DNA of 64,000 nt from Pelomonas sp047654805 (GTDB taxonomy: Bacteria; Pseudomonadota; Gammaproteobacteria; Burkholderiales; Burkholderiaceae_C): positions 2,108,001 to 2,172,000 of the forward strand of contig NZ_JASGIV010000001.1 in assembly GCF_047654805.1 (NCBI RefSeq), written 5' to 3'. Of this stretch, positions 18,501 through 26,543 are shown piece after piece. How positions within the stretch are numbered: the stretch's first letter is position 1; every line of letters begins with the position of its first letter. The notes beneath the pieces are model-generated. The model saw only the letters and a program-made list of their open reading frames with translations. It was not told the DNA's origin and did no database searches. The position numbers and the translations under genes are program-made.

Positions 18501-19364
18501 AGCGAAAAAGCTGTTGAGCGGGTCATCAGGCGCCTTGTCCTGATCCTTGGTTGGTGCACGTTGCGTCTGGATGATCCAAGGTGGCGTGATCGAAGGTTTC
18601 CAACCGCAGGTCGAGAACACCACGGCGGCGATGGCCCGTACATCCGCCGCATCGAGCGCCCGGAGTCCGACAGGCCCGCCGGACGCATCGGCGCCCTCGG
18701 CAAAGGGGTCATCGACGGGCGAAGCGCCCTCTTGCGCATCACCGCGTGCCTTGTCCCCGACGGCGGACTTGTCTGCCTTGTCCAGAGGATCGTCGTCAAT
18801 GAGCTGGCGCTGCTTCAACAGGTCGTTGACCGCCGCCTTGACCCGCTGCTGGACGCCGTCGTCACCGAAGAATCCCGAGAAGTCGAAACGAGCGCTCCGG
18901 CCTTTGGCAGCTGCAATACACGCAATCGCCCAGGGAACGGTACTGACAAACACCTCGCCGCAGACATGGCCACGCTCATCGATCGGGATCACGAAGGACG
19001 CGGCGCTCTCGGGCGCACGCTGCTCGCTGAAATCCAAGGACGGTGCTTCCAGGAGCTCTCGCGCGGTCTCTACGAGCTCCTTGCCGCTGATGAGGCCGGC
19101 AAACAGCATGAAACGGCGCTTGCGCTTAAAGAGCTTGTCCAGGGCCTCCATCTTGTCCGGTGCCACCCAGGGCATCTGATGGTCGCCCTCGGCATGGGGG
19201 TCCAAGGCCCACACGCAGGTGTCCTTCTCAAGTTTTGGCTTGGGCGGGTTCTGCGGGCTGAGGTACTCGAAGGTTTGCCACAGCTGCAGTGCAGCGAGCG
19301 CTTCGCCGCGTGCGCTGGGCGTGGATGGACTGTTTGCGCCTGTACGGCGTCCGGCTTCTGCCAT
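15564..19364 (-). CDS. large UPF1/DNA2-like SF1 helicase with coiled-coil insertion
   Basis: Protein of 1266 aa. The ATG at 19364 has GGGAGAA upstream and is preferred to the open ATG at 19514. Helicase motifs in order: Walker A GPPGTGKT (374-381), a long predicted coiled-coil insertion (about residues 560-800, rich in Ala, Arg, Gln, Glu), Walker B LIDEAGQ (about 958-964), motif III GDPLQLEPV (984-992), motif V TVHTFQGKEAD (about 1163-1173) and motif VI VAVTRAKKRLYV. This is the SF1B (UPF1-like) layout that moves on RNA or DNA. The N-terminal 350 residues are not recognised. Placed beside HEPN and AAA genes, it is probably part of a defence island; its exact system is unknown. Confidence 0.82.
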   Translation of the reverse strand: MAEAGRRTGANSPSTPSARGEALAALQLWQTFEYLSPQNPPKPKLEKDTCVWALDPHAEGDHQMPWVAPDKMEALDKLFKRKRRFMLFAGLISGKELVETARELLEAPSLDFSEQRAPESAASFVIPIDERGHVCGEVFVSTVPWAIACIAAAKGRSARFDFSGFFGDDGVQQRVKAAVNDLLKQRQLIDDDPLDKADKSAVGDKARGDAQEGASPVDDPFAEGADASGGPVGLRALDAADVRAIAAVVFSTCGWKPSITPPWIIQTQRAPTKDQDKAPDDPLNSFFAEELENVQREYLGGRCGATLTQFLETPIHPDRCDLEGSRQQLVRGVHPSLTPTACWPGEFPLVTAQQFAVNTIMRELSDGGLFSVNGPPGTGKTTMLKDLLAGIVTERANVLESFADPLDAFPTRLKIERHEYPVWKLHDRLRGFGIVVACANNGAAENISKDLPGLAAIDKRMDIDYFSEVADSLGLPKGTTQRPLKRWGLVSAALGRQDNKFAFAADFWEGRKDDSKTKGRGKRQEQASEQPEEPPDPLRPFTLQEWVAEFSGTVPSWNEARAHYAQARERANAELERVGTLANYLRVNEQLAPRLRDLQARRADLAGALADLTRREVDTKSALTASGDQVQRLNTVVSALQQQAQKESNLQASERLLASVRQRRPEGSIDELVDNVDRAERSRSRVKDDLDAHGRTEPGAISAFLRKNNLKRWEDRRDVLTAELDTKRRLLETAEQARDGLVRWQRELTAAQAQLETAQTQARGARSAVQALRIDTTASLADATAQLRAAEDGLRRRNEELLAIQRDASLVSREARNVVADLQEKSAVFAANEAVLSKAGLVGEPRAAWHLFDVPRDDFHKASPYHDESEIFEARRDLFSAALDLHKAFIVHAWRRLKPTLFGSIGLLNGKINANQIHGGPMPLWDTLFLVVPLVSTTFASFPRLFRGVGKEELAWVLIDEAGQAAPQYCAGALWRARRAVIVGDPLQLEPVVGTPAELADPLRERCGAPERYVPPQASAQTMADLSNRYGMYLNEDDPEHRIWLGSPLIVHRRCIDPMFEIANAIAYEDKMVYGAGTDRPGHAAPWSRWLDAPSDGNEDHWIPAQGQRALDAMLKLVGDEPRNEEGKLRAFVITPFSEVARKMRELLATRYAWRDVNEMCGTVHTFQGKEADYVVFLLGGDPRKPGVISGFAGRSPNLVNVAVTRAKKRLYVLGNRAYWTGSGDIHGYFGRMARSLDRHHTAAKARSAALANDAPPAQVAADAKA

Positions 19365-19577
19365 TGTTGGTTCTCCCTGGGCCGGATTTTTGTGCAGTTT
19401 GGTGGCCCCTCCTCCTCGCGCTGCGCGCAGATGCGCAGTTCGCACGCCTGAGCAGATCGGGCTGCGCTGCGTCAGCACGGTTGCGCATGGACTGAACGGT
19501 AGAGGCCGCGACACCCCGTCGGCCGGGGCTGTCGCGTTTTGCCTCTGCTAGGGTTGAGGTATTGCCCCCTGCCCTCC

Positions 19578-19955
19578 ATGGAATTGCCAGCGCCCTCGCC
19601 TGAAGCCCAGCCCCATCCGTCCGAGACCGCCAAGGCGATCGGTGACCTGGATTCGATCGTGCGGGCGCTCTTGACTGTCTTGCCACCCTCCAAACCTTGG
19701 CAGCGCCAGCTGCTGGCGTATCTGGCGGAGGCCGACCGCAAGCTCCAGATCCTGCGCATGACGATCGCGCTCGGTAAGGACCGGCACGAGATCGAGGAAG
19801 CCGCGGACCAGCTGCAGGTGACCCTGCGTGCCGCGAACCTGTACGTTGGCGGTGGACGGGTGGACATGGGCACCAAGACCGCTGTGCAGCTGGCGTTCAG
19901 CCTCGGCCATAGGATCGCCGCCAGCTTGCAGGCCCGACGATATGCCCGCTTTTGA
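19578..19955 (+). CDS. hypothetical protein, 125 aa
   Basis: Not recognised. From the ATG at 19578 (an open ATG at 19539 adds 13 residues) the protein is mostly helical: ETAKAIGDLDSIVRALL, then WQRQLLAYLAEADRKLQIL and HEIEEAADQLQVTLRAANLYV. No membrane helix, no cysteine. It is divergent from the helicase (about 210 bp between starts) and 256 bp before the HEPN gene, so it may belong to either defence cassette. The opposite-strand frame of similar length is less protein-like. Confidence 0.45.
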   Translation: MELPAPSPEAQPHPSETAKAIGDLDSIVRALLTVLPPSKPWQRQLLAYLAEADRKLQILRMTIALGKDRHEIEEAADQLQVTLRAANLYVGGGRVDMGTKTAVQLAFSLGHRIAASLQARRYARF

Positions 19956-20211
19956 GGCAGGACGAGCTGGGACAGGGGCGGACAACGACTTAGCGCAGCG
20001 GCTCAGCACTTATCAACAGAGTTGCCCACGCTCCGCAGGGACAAGTTCTGTCTTGAGGCCCTGACCCAGAGGTCGCGCGAGCGGGCCTGGGCGAGCGCCG
20101 GCGTTACGTGCTGACAGGCGGTCAACTGCGGCCTGGCTGACTGGCTCCATTCCACGGCCACCATGGCTATGCTTGCCCACGCCCAGGGTGTTGCCGCCTG
20201 GAGAAATCAAT

Positions 20212-21777
20212 ATGGGAGGGCCAGCGAGCATGGCAAGTTCCGAGGAGTGGGACGCATTTTCACCTGAGCAAGCCCTGGAGGCCATCGCGCAGGCCATTGA
20301 CGACGCCGCAGACCACGGCGACGCGGCGCTGAACGCGCAGGCGTTGGCCTGGTGCGAGCGGCTAGAACCGCGCCTTGAGTCAGATGTGCAGCGGGTATTG
20401 CTCGACTATTTCCAGGCCAACGCCTGGGCCAATCGCATGGTCGCCAAACGCGGCGACGCTGTGGCCGTGTGGGCTTGGGATCAGGAAGAACTACAGCGAC
20501 AGATTTTTCTGCTCCGTCGAGCTCTCGGCAGTCCCGCCTTCGCCGACCTGGACCTGGTTCGCCAGTGCCAGATCTTGACCAACCTGGCCAACCAGCTCGA
20601 CACCGCGGGACGCTTCATCGAGGCCAGGCAGCTCTGGACCCGGGCGCTGTCATTGCTGCCCGTGTTCTGGATGGCCCGGGCCAATCGCGGCAACAGCCTG
20701 ATGCATTACGCCCAGGCGTTGTACGACCCTGGCCACACGGCCGTTTTTGCCGTTGCGGCACACCGTGATCTGGACGCCGCGCTGTCCCACATCGATGAGT
20801 TCCCTGAACTTGGCGACGCGCGACTCCGTTCGGCCTTCGCGGCGAAGGCGGCCGCCATCGATCGACATTTCGACCTGGCCGCGATCAGCGCCGACTACGC
20901 GACTGACGCCTACTCGCTCGGACGAAGCAAGGTGGAGCAGGCCTACAGGCGCTGGTGCCTGGACCAAGGCCTCTTCCTCAATCCGTTGAACGATCTCGGG
21001 CCAGATTCAATCGCGGCCCACGACGTGCTCACGCTGCCGGACATGGTGACCGACATTCACGAGCCGCCAGTCCTCGTGGGCTTCTTCAATCAGCTGAAGC
21101 AGGAGTTCGTGTCGGCACGCTGGCTCTGCTTCGAAGGGATCAGCGCTGACCGCGTGCATGCGTCCGATCGCGGTGTCCTGCTCTACAACACGCTCGACTA
21201 CGCCGCAGTGAACCTCGGCGTCGAGCAGGTGAAGATGGCTTTTCGAATGAGCTACTCGCTGCTCGACAAGATCGCCTACTTCCTGAACCATTACATGAAG
21301 CTGGGTATCCCGGAGAAGCGCATCAGCTTCAGGCACGTCTGGCGAGACAAGGATTCGGGCCCTGTGCGCTCGGAGTTCTTGTCGTCCGAGAACTGGCCGC
21401 TGCGTGGCTTGTATTGGCTGAGCAAGGACCTGTTCGAGAGCGACTTCAAGGACGTGATGGAACCCGATGCGCGGGCCCTTCACGAACTTCGCAACCACCT
21501 GGAGCACAAGTACGTGAAGGTGCTTTCGACCATGGGTAGCTTGACGAGCGGGCCAGCGACCGGGCCCTTCGTCGACACGCTGGCCCACACCGTCTCGTTG
21601 CCAGATCTTGAAGCTCGAACCCTGCGACTGCTTCAGCTGGCGCGCTCCTCACTGATCTACCTGTCCCTCGGCATGCATCGCGAAGAAGAGCGGCGGAGAG
21701 ACAGCGCGCCCCCCGGCAGGCTGATCATGCCGATGATGCTGGATCCGTGGGACGACGGATGGAAGCGGCGCTGGTAG
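20212..21777 (+). CDS. LA2681-type HEPN domain protein with TPR-like N-terminus
   Basis: Protein of 521 aa. Start ATG at 20212 follows GGAG; ATG 20230 is an alternative. Residues about 50-200 look like TPR/helical-repeat units (LTNLANQLDTAGRFIEARQLW, FWMARANRGNSLMHYAQALYD). The C-terminal half has the pattern of the LA2681-like HEPN domain: YSLLDKIAYFLNHYMKLGI, then NWPLRGLYWLSKDL, and the catalytic-type RNHLEH with R427 and H432 (RX4H). HEPN proteins of this kind are predicted metal-independent ribonucleases common in prokaryotic immunity. RNase activity is inferred from the intact motif, with the TPR part as a possible sensor. Convergent with a 65-aa gene downstream. Confidence 0.8.
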   Translation: MGGPASMASSEEWDAFSPEQALEAIAQAIDDAADHGDAALNAQALAWCERLEPRLESDVQRVLLDYFQANAWANRMVAKRGDAVAVWAWDQEELQRQIFLLRRALGSPAFADLDLVRQCQILTNLANQLDTAGRFIEARQLWTRALSLLPVFWMARANRGNSLMHYAQALYDPGHTAVFAVAAHRDLDAALSHIDEFPELGDARLRSAFAAKAAAIDRHFDLAAISADYATDAYSLGRSKVEQAYRRWCLDQGLFLNPLNDLGPDSIAAHDVLTLPDMVTDIHEPPVLVGFFNQLKQEFVSARWLCFEGISADRVHASDRGVLLYNTLDYAAVNLGVEQVKMAFRMSYSLLDKIAYFLNHYMKLGIPEKRISFRHVWRDKDSGPVRSEFLSSENWPLRGLYWLSKDLFESDFKDVMEPDARALHELRNHLEHKYVKVLSTMGSLTSGPATGPFVDTLAHTVSLPDLEARTLRLLQLARSSLIYLSLGMHREEERRRDSAPPGRLIMPMMLDPWDDGWKRRW

Positions 21778-21846
21778 GAAACCGCCGGCACGTACAACCC
21801 GCCTGTTTCGACCTTCTTGTCATTCGCCCTCTCTAAAGCCGACGTT

Positions 21847-22044
21847 TCAGCCGGTCTTGCGCCGGGCAAGGACCAGCGGCTTGGACGAACCGATGATCAA
21901 GCCGGTGGCCTGCCGAGGCTCGGAGGCCTTGAGGCTGTTGACCTGGTCGCGCGTCAGACCGGTGCCGAACACGCGCGCCGCCTTCTCAGCCAGCTGAGCT
22001 GAAATAACGACGAACTTGCCGGGGGCGACTCGAACTCGCTTCAT
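21847..22044 (-). CDS. small basic hypothetical protein, 65 aa
   Basis: Short basic protein with GAAGG about 9 bases before the ATG and good codon bias. The pattern KRVRVAPGKFVVISAQLAEKA followed by GLTRDQVNSLKASEPR resembles a small DNA-binding or antitoxin-like fold, but I cannot name the family. It lies between the HEPN gene (convergent) and the AAA ATPase gene (upstream, same strand, 108 bp away), so it could be an accessory or regulator of the latter. Confidence 0.5.
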   Translation of the reverse strand: MKRVRVAPGKFVVISAQLAEKAARVFGTGLTRDQVNSLKASEPRQATGLIIGSSKPLVLARRKTG

Positions 22045-22152
22045 GCCTGAACCTTCATAGGCATCAACTGTAGCCGTGCGGGTGTGCTCGATGTTGGCGG
22101 CGGAATGGCTGCTTAGGATCTCGTTCAGGAGCGTCCGGACCCAGCCGCCCCG

Positions 22153-24765
22153 TCATGCCCGCGTCTTGGCGATTTCCCTCACGCGTTTGTCCACGGTCTC
22201 TCGCCACTTCGCCAGGCGCTCGATGTCGTTGCTGAGGTCATCGGGGTCCGGCACGGGGAGTCGGCCCACCGCCATCGCAGCGTCGTGCTCGAACTTGGAG
22301 CACTTGGACATGCCTGCATCGAGCTCGCGATAGTCGTCGTCCGTGACCGTGACGCCCTTAAGGCGCAGCGTCAAAACGCCCTCCCCAAAGCGCTGTACAG
22401 CGCCGTTGAGCAAGACTTCCTCGGTGCAGCGCTCCCATGCGAGTCGCAACTGGCCATAGCACTTGGCCGTCAGGTAGCGATGCCGATCTTCATCGCCCTC
22501 CTTCTGCGCCTTGCGCACCTCGACCAACATCTGCCTCAGACGCCCTAACCGATCCTTTGTGCCCAGCACGTCGAACGGCAAATCCTCGGAGTGGACGCCG
22601 TAACCATCGGCAGTCTTGCGGATGTAGTTCTTGGTCATCGTCGTGCGCACCTCCTCCGCCTTCTGCTCCAGGATCAGAAGGAAGTAGATGTCGTGGGTGA
22701 AGACGATCACCTGCCGCGTCAATGACTCCTTCGCCAGACGTTCGGCCACCTCCCAGCGGCGCCGGTGGTCCAGTGAAGAGACAGGGTCGTCGAGCACGAT
22801 GCCGCCGCGGCCCTTGCCAAGTCGGATCTCCGCCATGAAGGACGCAATGGCAATCGCGCGCTGCTCACCCTCACTGAGGATGGCCGCGGGCGCTCCGCCG
22901 CCCGGCAACTGAAGGGTGAGCTTGAACTGGGTCTTGCCGCCCGGCGACTCCGGCTTCATCACGACCTGCAGGTGATGAACCTTCAGCAGCTTGAGCTCCT
23001 CGTTGAGCGCGTCGGCCAACTCTTGGCTGGCCGTCGTCCGGGAGAGCTCGGTTGATTTCCTGGAGATTCCTCGGGTCTCCATGCCGTCTATGCAGGCTTG
23101 CAGCTTGCGGCAGAGCTCGTGCTTGGTCATCGCCTCGAGTACCGCGGTCTTGACCTCGGCAAGCCTGCGCCTCGCATCAAGTTCCGTCCGCTCTGCCACC
23201 ATGGCGGCCCGGAGCTTCTCGTCGGCGGTGGCCTCCAGAGCTTTGGCCTGTTCCAGCAGTCTGTTGACGACGTCGAGCAGCCCGGGCTGCGGATCGTCCG
23301 AAAGCTTGGGGATCTCATCCCAGGGCAGCTTCCCCGCCGCGGCCTGCAGCACTGCCTGCTGCCGCATCTTGAGGGCCTCCTGGATGGCGGTGCAGGCAGC
23401 GGCCGCTGCCGGCGCCACCTCGGTCGTCTCCTCGACCAACACATCGCGGAACATCAGCTCCAAGCTGGCCTGGTGGATCGCCCGGAACGGGACAGCCGCG
23501 GCTTCGCGGGCATCTTTCGCAGCCTTCTCGGCAGCCGCCTTGATGAAGGCATCAAAGCGCAGCAGGCGCGCCGCGCCTTCTTGCCCTAGCGTGTTCTGGC
23601 AGAGGGGGCACGCCGCCTCGGCGGGAAGTCCCGGGAACTCGTGTCCTGGATGACTGACCCCGGCAAACGTCCGGGCCACCTCGAAGAGGGCCTTCCACTC
23701 CTCGCCGCCGGTGCCGGCCAGTTGACCCGGCGTAGCCTTGAAGGCGGTCGCAGCAAGCTCGGCTGCCGCCTTGGCCGCATTCGACTTGCTGACCAGCACC
23801 TGGAGCGCGCCGACCTTTTCGTCATTGACCACGTCGATCGCTGCCGCGACGCGGTCCTTCAACGAGCTCAGGCGGCTGGCTTTCTGCCGCACCGCCAAGG
23901 CCTTCTGCTTCGGATCAGCTTCGGCCAGCGTCTTGTTCAGAAGGGCGAGCCGCTCGAGTTCGGCTTCGCTGAGCGCGGCAAGCGCTTCGATGTCAGCGGC
24001 CTTGGTCCTTGCTGGAATGCCGAGCAGCTTCTTGGCGACCTCGGTCTGCTCGCGAGAAAGCGCTTGATAGGCGGCATCGCTCGGAGCGCTGGCCAGTTTC
24101 TCCGCGCTGGCCCGAGCCTTGAGCTTGTTGCACGCCCCGACCAGGCCTTCCAAGATGTCCAGCCCATAGGGGGCATAGGCGAAGTCGCCCTGGTTGTCGA
24201 TGTAGGCGCGGGCGCAATGGGAGTCGAAGATGGAGATGTCCGAGAGGGGTTCGGGAGGCTCGGCGCCGGCTGTCCAGCGGAGATCGGTCGCGACGCCGTC
24301 GACATCGGCCACGAACACTGCCTCGGCCGGCCCACGCTTGCCTGGCGGCAGGTTCGCATTGGGCAAGATTGGTTCACGGCGGTCACGCGCCCGGCAGGCG
24401 TGCTTGAACACGCGTGAATAGCCCGATTTTCCGACGCCGTTCTCGCCGTAGATGACCGTGATGCCCGCGCCCGCAATGGGCAGGTGCGCGCCCGTTGCCA
24501 GCGCGTTGACGTTGGCCAGTTCTTTCACGGCGGTCAGCACAACGACGCGAGCGGGGTTCGCACGCGGCGCGACCTGGGCATCCTGCAGCTTCTTGGGCTC
24601 GCGATTCTCGGGGTCCGGGATCCCGGCTGCGGCCTTGGCCAACGCGTACAGATCGTCGAGATCGGCCGCGCTGAGGGTTCGGTCGGCGTAGAGCCTCGCG
24701 ATGGCGTCTTGTTGCCAAGCAGCGAGGTCTTTGGACCACGCATGAATTTCTTGCAGGATTGTCAC
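22153..24765 (-). CDS. AAA (ABC-type) ATPase with CPLC zinc-hook-like motif
   Basis: Protein of 870 aa starting at a GTG with AAGGAGG upstream. ABC-ATPase/SMC-like parts: Walker A GENGVGKSG (107-115), long helical middle, CPLC at 386-389 resembling the zinc hook of Rad50/RloC, more coiled coil, ABC signature LSEGEQ (about 630), Walker B GGIVLDDPVSSLD (about 655-667) and switch His in VIVFTHD. The C-terminal 170 residues form a helical tail with MSKCSKFEHDAA, of a kind found in AAA_13 proteins of mobile regions. It resembles PrrC/RloC-type phage-exclusion ATPases, but I could not find a clear anticodon-nuclease triad. Likely a stand-alone anti-phage ATPase; function inferred. Confidence 0.78.
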   Translation of the reverse strand: MTILQEIHAWSKDLAAWQQDAIARLYADRTLSAADLDDLYALAKAAAGIPDPENREPKKLQDAQVAPRANPARVVVLTAVKELANVNALATGAHLPIAGAGITVIYGENGVGKSGYSRVFKHACRARDRREPILPNANLPPGKRGPAEAVFVADVDGVATDLRWTAGAEPPEPLSDISIFDSHCARAYIDNQGDFAYAPYGLDILEGLVGACNKLKARASAEKLASAPSDAAYQALSREQTEVAKKLLGIPARTKAADIEALAALSEAELERLALLNKTLAEADPKQKALAVRQKASRLSSLKDRVAAAIDVVNDEKVGALQVLVSKSNAAKAAAELAATAFKATPGQLAGTGGEEWKALFEVARTFAGVSHPGHEFPGLPAEAACPLCQNTLGQEGAARLLRFDAFIKAAAEKAAKDAREAAAVPFRAIHQASLELMFRDVLVEETTEVAPAAAAACTAIQEALKMRQQAVLQAAAGKLPWDEIPKLSDDPQPGLLDVVNRLLEQAKALEATADEKLRAAMVAERTELDARRRLAEVKTAVLEAMTKHELCRKLQACIDGMETRGISRKSTELSRTTASQELADALNEELKLLKVHHLQVVMKPESPGGKTQFKLTLQLPGGGAPAAILSEGEQRAIAIASFMAEIRLGKGRGGIVLDDPVSSLDHRRRWEVAERLAKESLTRQVIVFTHDIYFLLILEQKAEEVRTTMTKNYIRKTADGYGVHSEDLPFDVLGTKDRLGRLRQMLVEVRKAQKEGDEDRHRYLTAKCYGQLRLAWERCTEEVLLNGAVQRFGEGVLTLRLKGVTVTDDDYRELDAGMSKCSKFEHDAAMAVGRLPVPDPDDLSNDIERLAKWRETVDKRVREIAKTRA

Positions 24766-24968
24766 CAGCTACCTCCTTGTCAGCGGGCAGAACCGAAGAT
24801 GGGATTGACTTATGGTCTTCGGCACGAACTTGAATCACCAACTGTAGGGGAGTTAGGCAGCAGCTCCGCCCCACCGTGAAAGTGGAGGGTTCGCGGCCAA
24901 GGCGCGGCGCAATGGAAGACACGCAGCGACCAGCGGCCCACGCAGATGACGTGCCACGTCAACGGCGT

Positions 24969-25547
24969 CTAAGAGGTGCATGCGTGGGGATCGTCCAACT
25001 GATGGCGCGGCGCGGCATAGAGCGTCAACCGATTGGCCAGCCGCTTGAGCGCGATGCGGTCCGCGGTGTCCCAAGAGCGATCGGCGCTGATGCGCCCGCA
25101 GCAGACGATTCCGAACAAGTGCCCGTTGCAATAGGCCGCTGCATGCAGCACGGACGCGACCGGCGTGGGATGCAAGAGCCGCGCTTGGGCATCGGCCGCT
25201 GCCGGCCGCGGTGCAAAGCCATCGTCGGCGTAGAAGGCCCCCGCTCGCAACCTCGCGAAGTAGGCAGCCATGTCATGGACTTGCACCACGTTGCCTGGGT
25301 CGATGGCGACATGGGCGCCGAATCGTTCGACCAAGCAGTGCAGTTCGTGCCGGGCCGCGCCCAGTCCGACGCGCCAAACCACAATCTGATCGCAGCCGAA
25401 ACGCTGCTGCATGAGCTCCGTCACGCCCGCTCGGAATCCGGGACTGCGCAGCAGACCGTAGGCCAGCAGGCTTGCCAGCAGCCGCATGGCCTCGACATCG
25501 GCGTCGACGCCTTGCATGGGCGCCGGCAATAGGAGCGGTGCATTCAT
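24969..25547 (-). CDS. GAF-domain protein
   Basis: Protein of 192 aa, taken from ATG 25547 because the open frame further upstream is Arg-rich and not protein-like. The middle reads as a GAF sensor domain: LMQQRFGCDQIVVWRV, then LLHPTPVASVLHAAAYCNGHLFGIVCCGR with DRSWDTADRIALKRLANRL at the end, the usual terminal helix. No kinase, cyclase or HTH output domain follows, so it is a stand-alone or trimmed sensor. The ribosome site is weak. Confidence 0.65.
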   Translation of the reverse strand: MNAPLLLPAPMQGVDADVEAMRLLASLLAYGLLRSPGFRAGVTELMQQRFGCDQIVVWRVGLGAARHELHCLVERFGAHVAIDPGNVVQVHDMAAYFARLRAGAFYADDGFAPRPAAADAQARLLHPTPVASVLHAAAYCNGHLFGIVCCGRISADRSWDTADRIALKRLANRLTLYAAPRHQLDDPHACTS

Positions 25548-25719
25548 GACGTTGCTCTGGACGAAACACGCGTCCTCGGATCGGCGTGCACCCTTTGCTG
25601 TCGATCGAGGCGGATGAGAGCGGCGACGCAGGCCTCCTCGGAGTCCTGCGTCGCGCACGCCCTGCGGGCGAGATGCTTGGGCGCCCTTCCCTAGTGGTCT
25701 GGGCTGCGCCGGAGGGCGC

Positions 25720-26364
25720 TCAGGCCTTCTGGCCGAGCAACTGCATTTCCCAGCCGAAATTGATGCCGGTGGCTCCACCATGCTCGGTGATGATGCCGGC
25801 GACGCCAGGGAGGGTCGCTTCGCGCGCCCAGTCCCGCTGCAGCTCCGACATCACAGCCATCCAGGTCATCGGCACCGCGCCCGCTTGCACCATCCGCTGC
25901 ACCGCGCGCTCGTGGGCCTCGACGCTGACACCACCGGACGCGTCGGTCACGATGTAGACCTCGTAGCCCTCGCCGAGGGCGTGGATCACGGGCATGGCCA
26001 GGCAGATCTCGGTCCACAGCGCGGCGATCACGAGTTTCTTGCGACCCAGGGTTGCGACCGCATCGACCACCTTGGGATCCTCCCAGGTGTTGATGGTCGT
26101 GCGATCGATGGGGGCCTGTTCGGGGAACACCGCTTGGAGTGCCGGCGGCAGGAAACCACCTCGATCCTGCACCACCGTCGTCAGGATGGTCGGTACCGCG
26201 AAGAGGCGCGCGGTTTTCGCCAGGCCAATGACGTTGTTCAGGATGACGCCGGGATCATGGCTTTGCATGCCGGCGAACTGGAACGGCTGATGGTCGATGA
26301 GGATCAGCGCGCAATTGTCGGGCGTCAGCAGTGCGTCGATCCCGATGCGAGGGGCGGTGGTCAT
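25720..26364 (-). CDS. isochorismatase family hydrolase (YcaC-like)
   Basis: Cysteine hydrolase of 214 aa. Catalytic triad residues seen: D24 in LILIDHQ, Lys in GRKKLVIAAL (109/110) and C121 in ALWTEICLAMP. The family cleaves amide or vinyl-ether bonds; members like YcaC have no proven substrate. AGGAG precedes the ATG and an inverted repeat lies just upstream of it. It separates the GAF gene from the membrane-protein gene; probably an ordinary housekeeping gene within the accessory region. Confidence 0.87.
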   Translation of the reverse strand: MTTAPRIGIDALLTPDNCALILIDHQPFQFAGMQSHDPGVILNNVIGLAKTARLFAVPTILTTVVQDRGGFLPPALQAVFPEQAPIDRTTINTWEDPKVVDAVATLGRKKLVIAALWTEICLAMPVIHALGEGYEVYIVTDASGGVSVEAHERAVQRMVQAGAVPMTWMAVMSELQRDWAREATLPGVAGIITEHGGATGINFGWEMQLLGQKA

Positions 26365-26376
26365 GAAAAGCTCCTG

Positions 26377-26408
26377 GAAGGCACCGTCGCTGGCTGCGAC
26401 GTGCCTTC
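26377..26408. promoter_or_regulatory. inverted repeat before the isochorismatase gene
   Basis: Arms GAAGGCACCGTCGC (26377-26390) and GCGACGTGCCTTC (26396-26408) pair over 13 bases with one bulged C and a 5-base loop. It lies directly upstream of the ribosome site of the isochorismatase gene, so it could be an operator or a leader hairpin. Confidence 0.4.
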
Positions 26409-26543
26409 ACTGTCTCCAGCAACCGGACTCGCGGCGCATGGAGATGGGGCTAGCGTGCCCTACACCGTTTGGGTGAGGTCACGGACCGTCGAGGTCCTTT
26501 CCGTGACGCAGGCCGCCGAGCAGCCGCGGTTCCGCGCAGCAGA

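Noticed and set aside
20008..20020. DnaA-box-like TTATCAACA
   Set aside because: One base off consensus and single; no cluster of boxes, no AT-rich unwinding stretch and no replication gene nearby.
22153..24765. Naming the AAA ATPase as RloC or PrrC
   Set aside because: Zinc hook and ATPase fit, but I could not identify the anticodon-nuclease triad in the tail.
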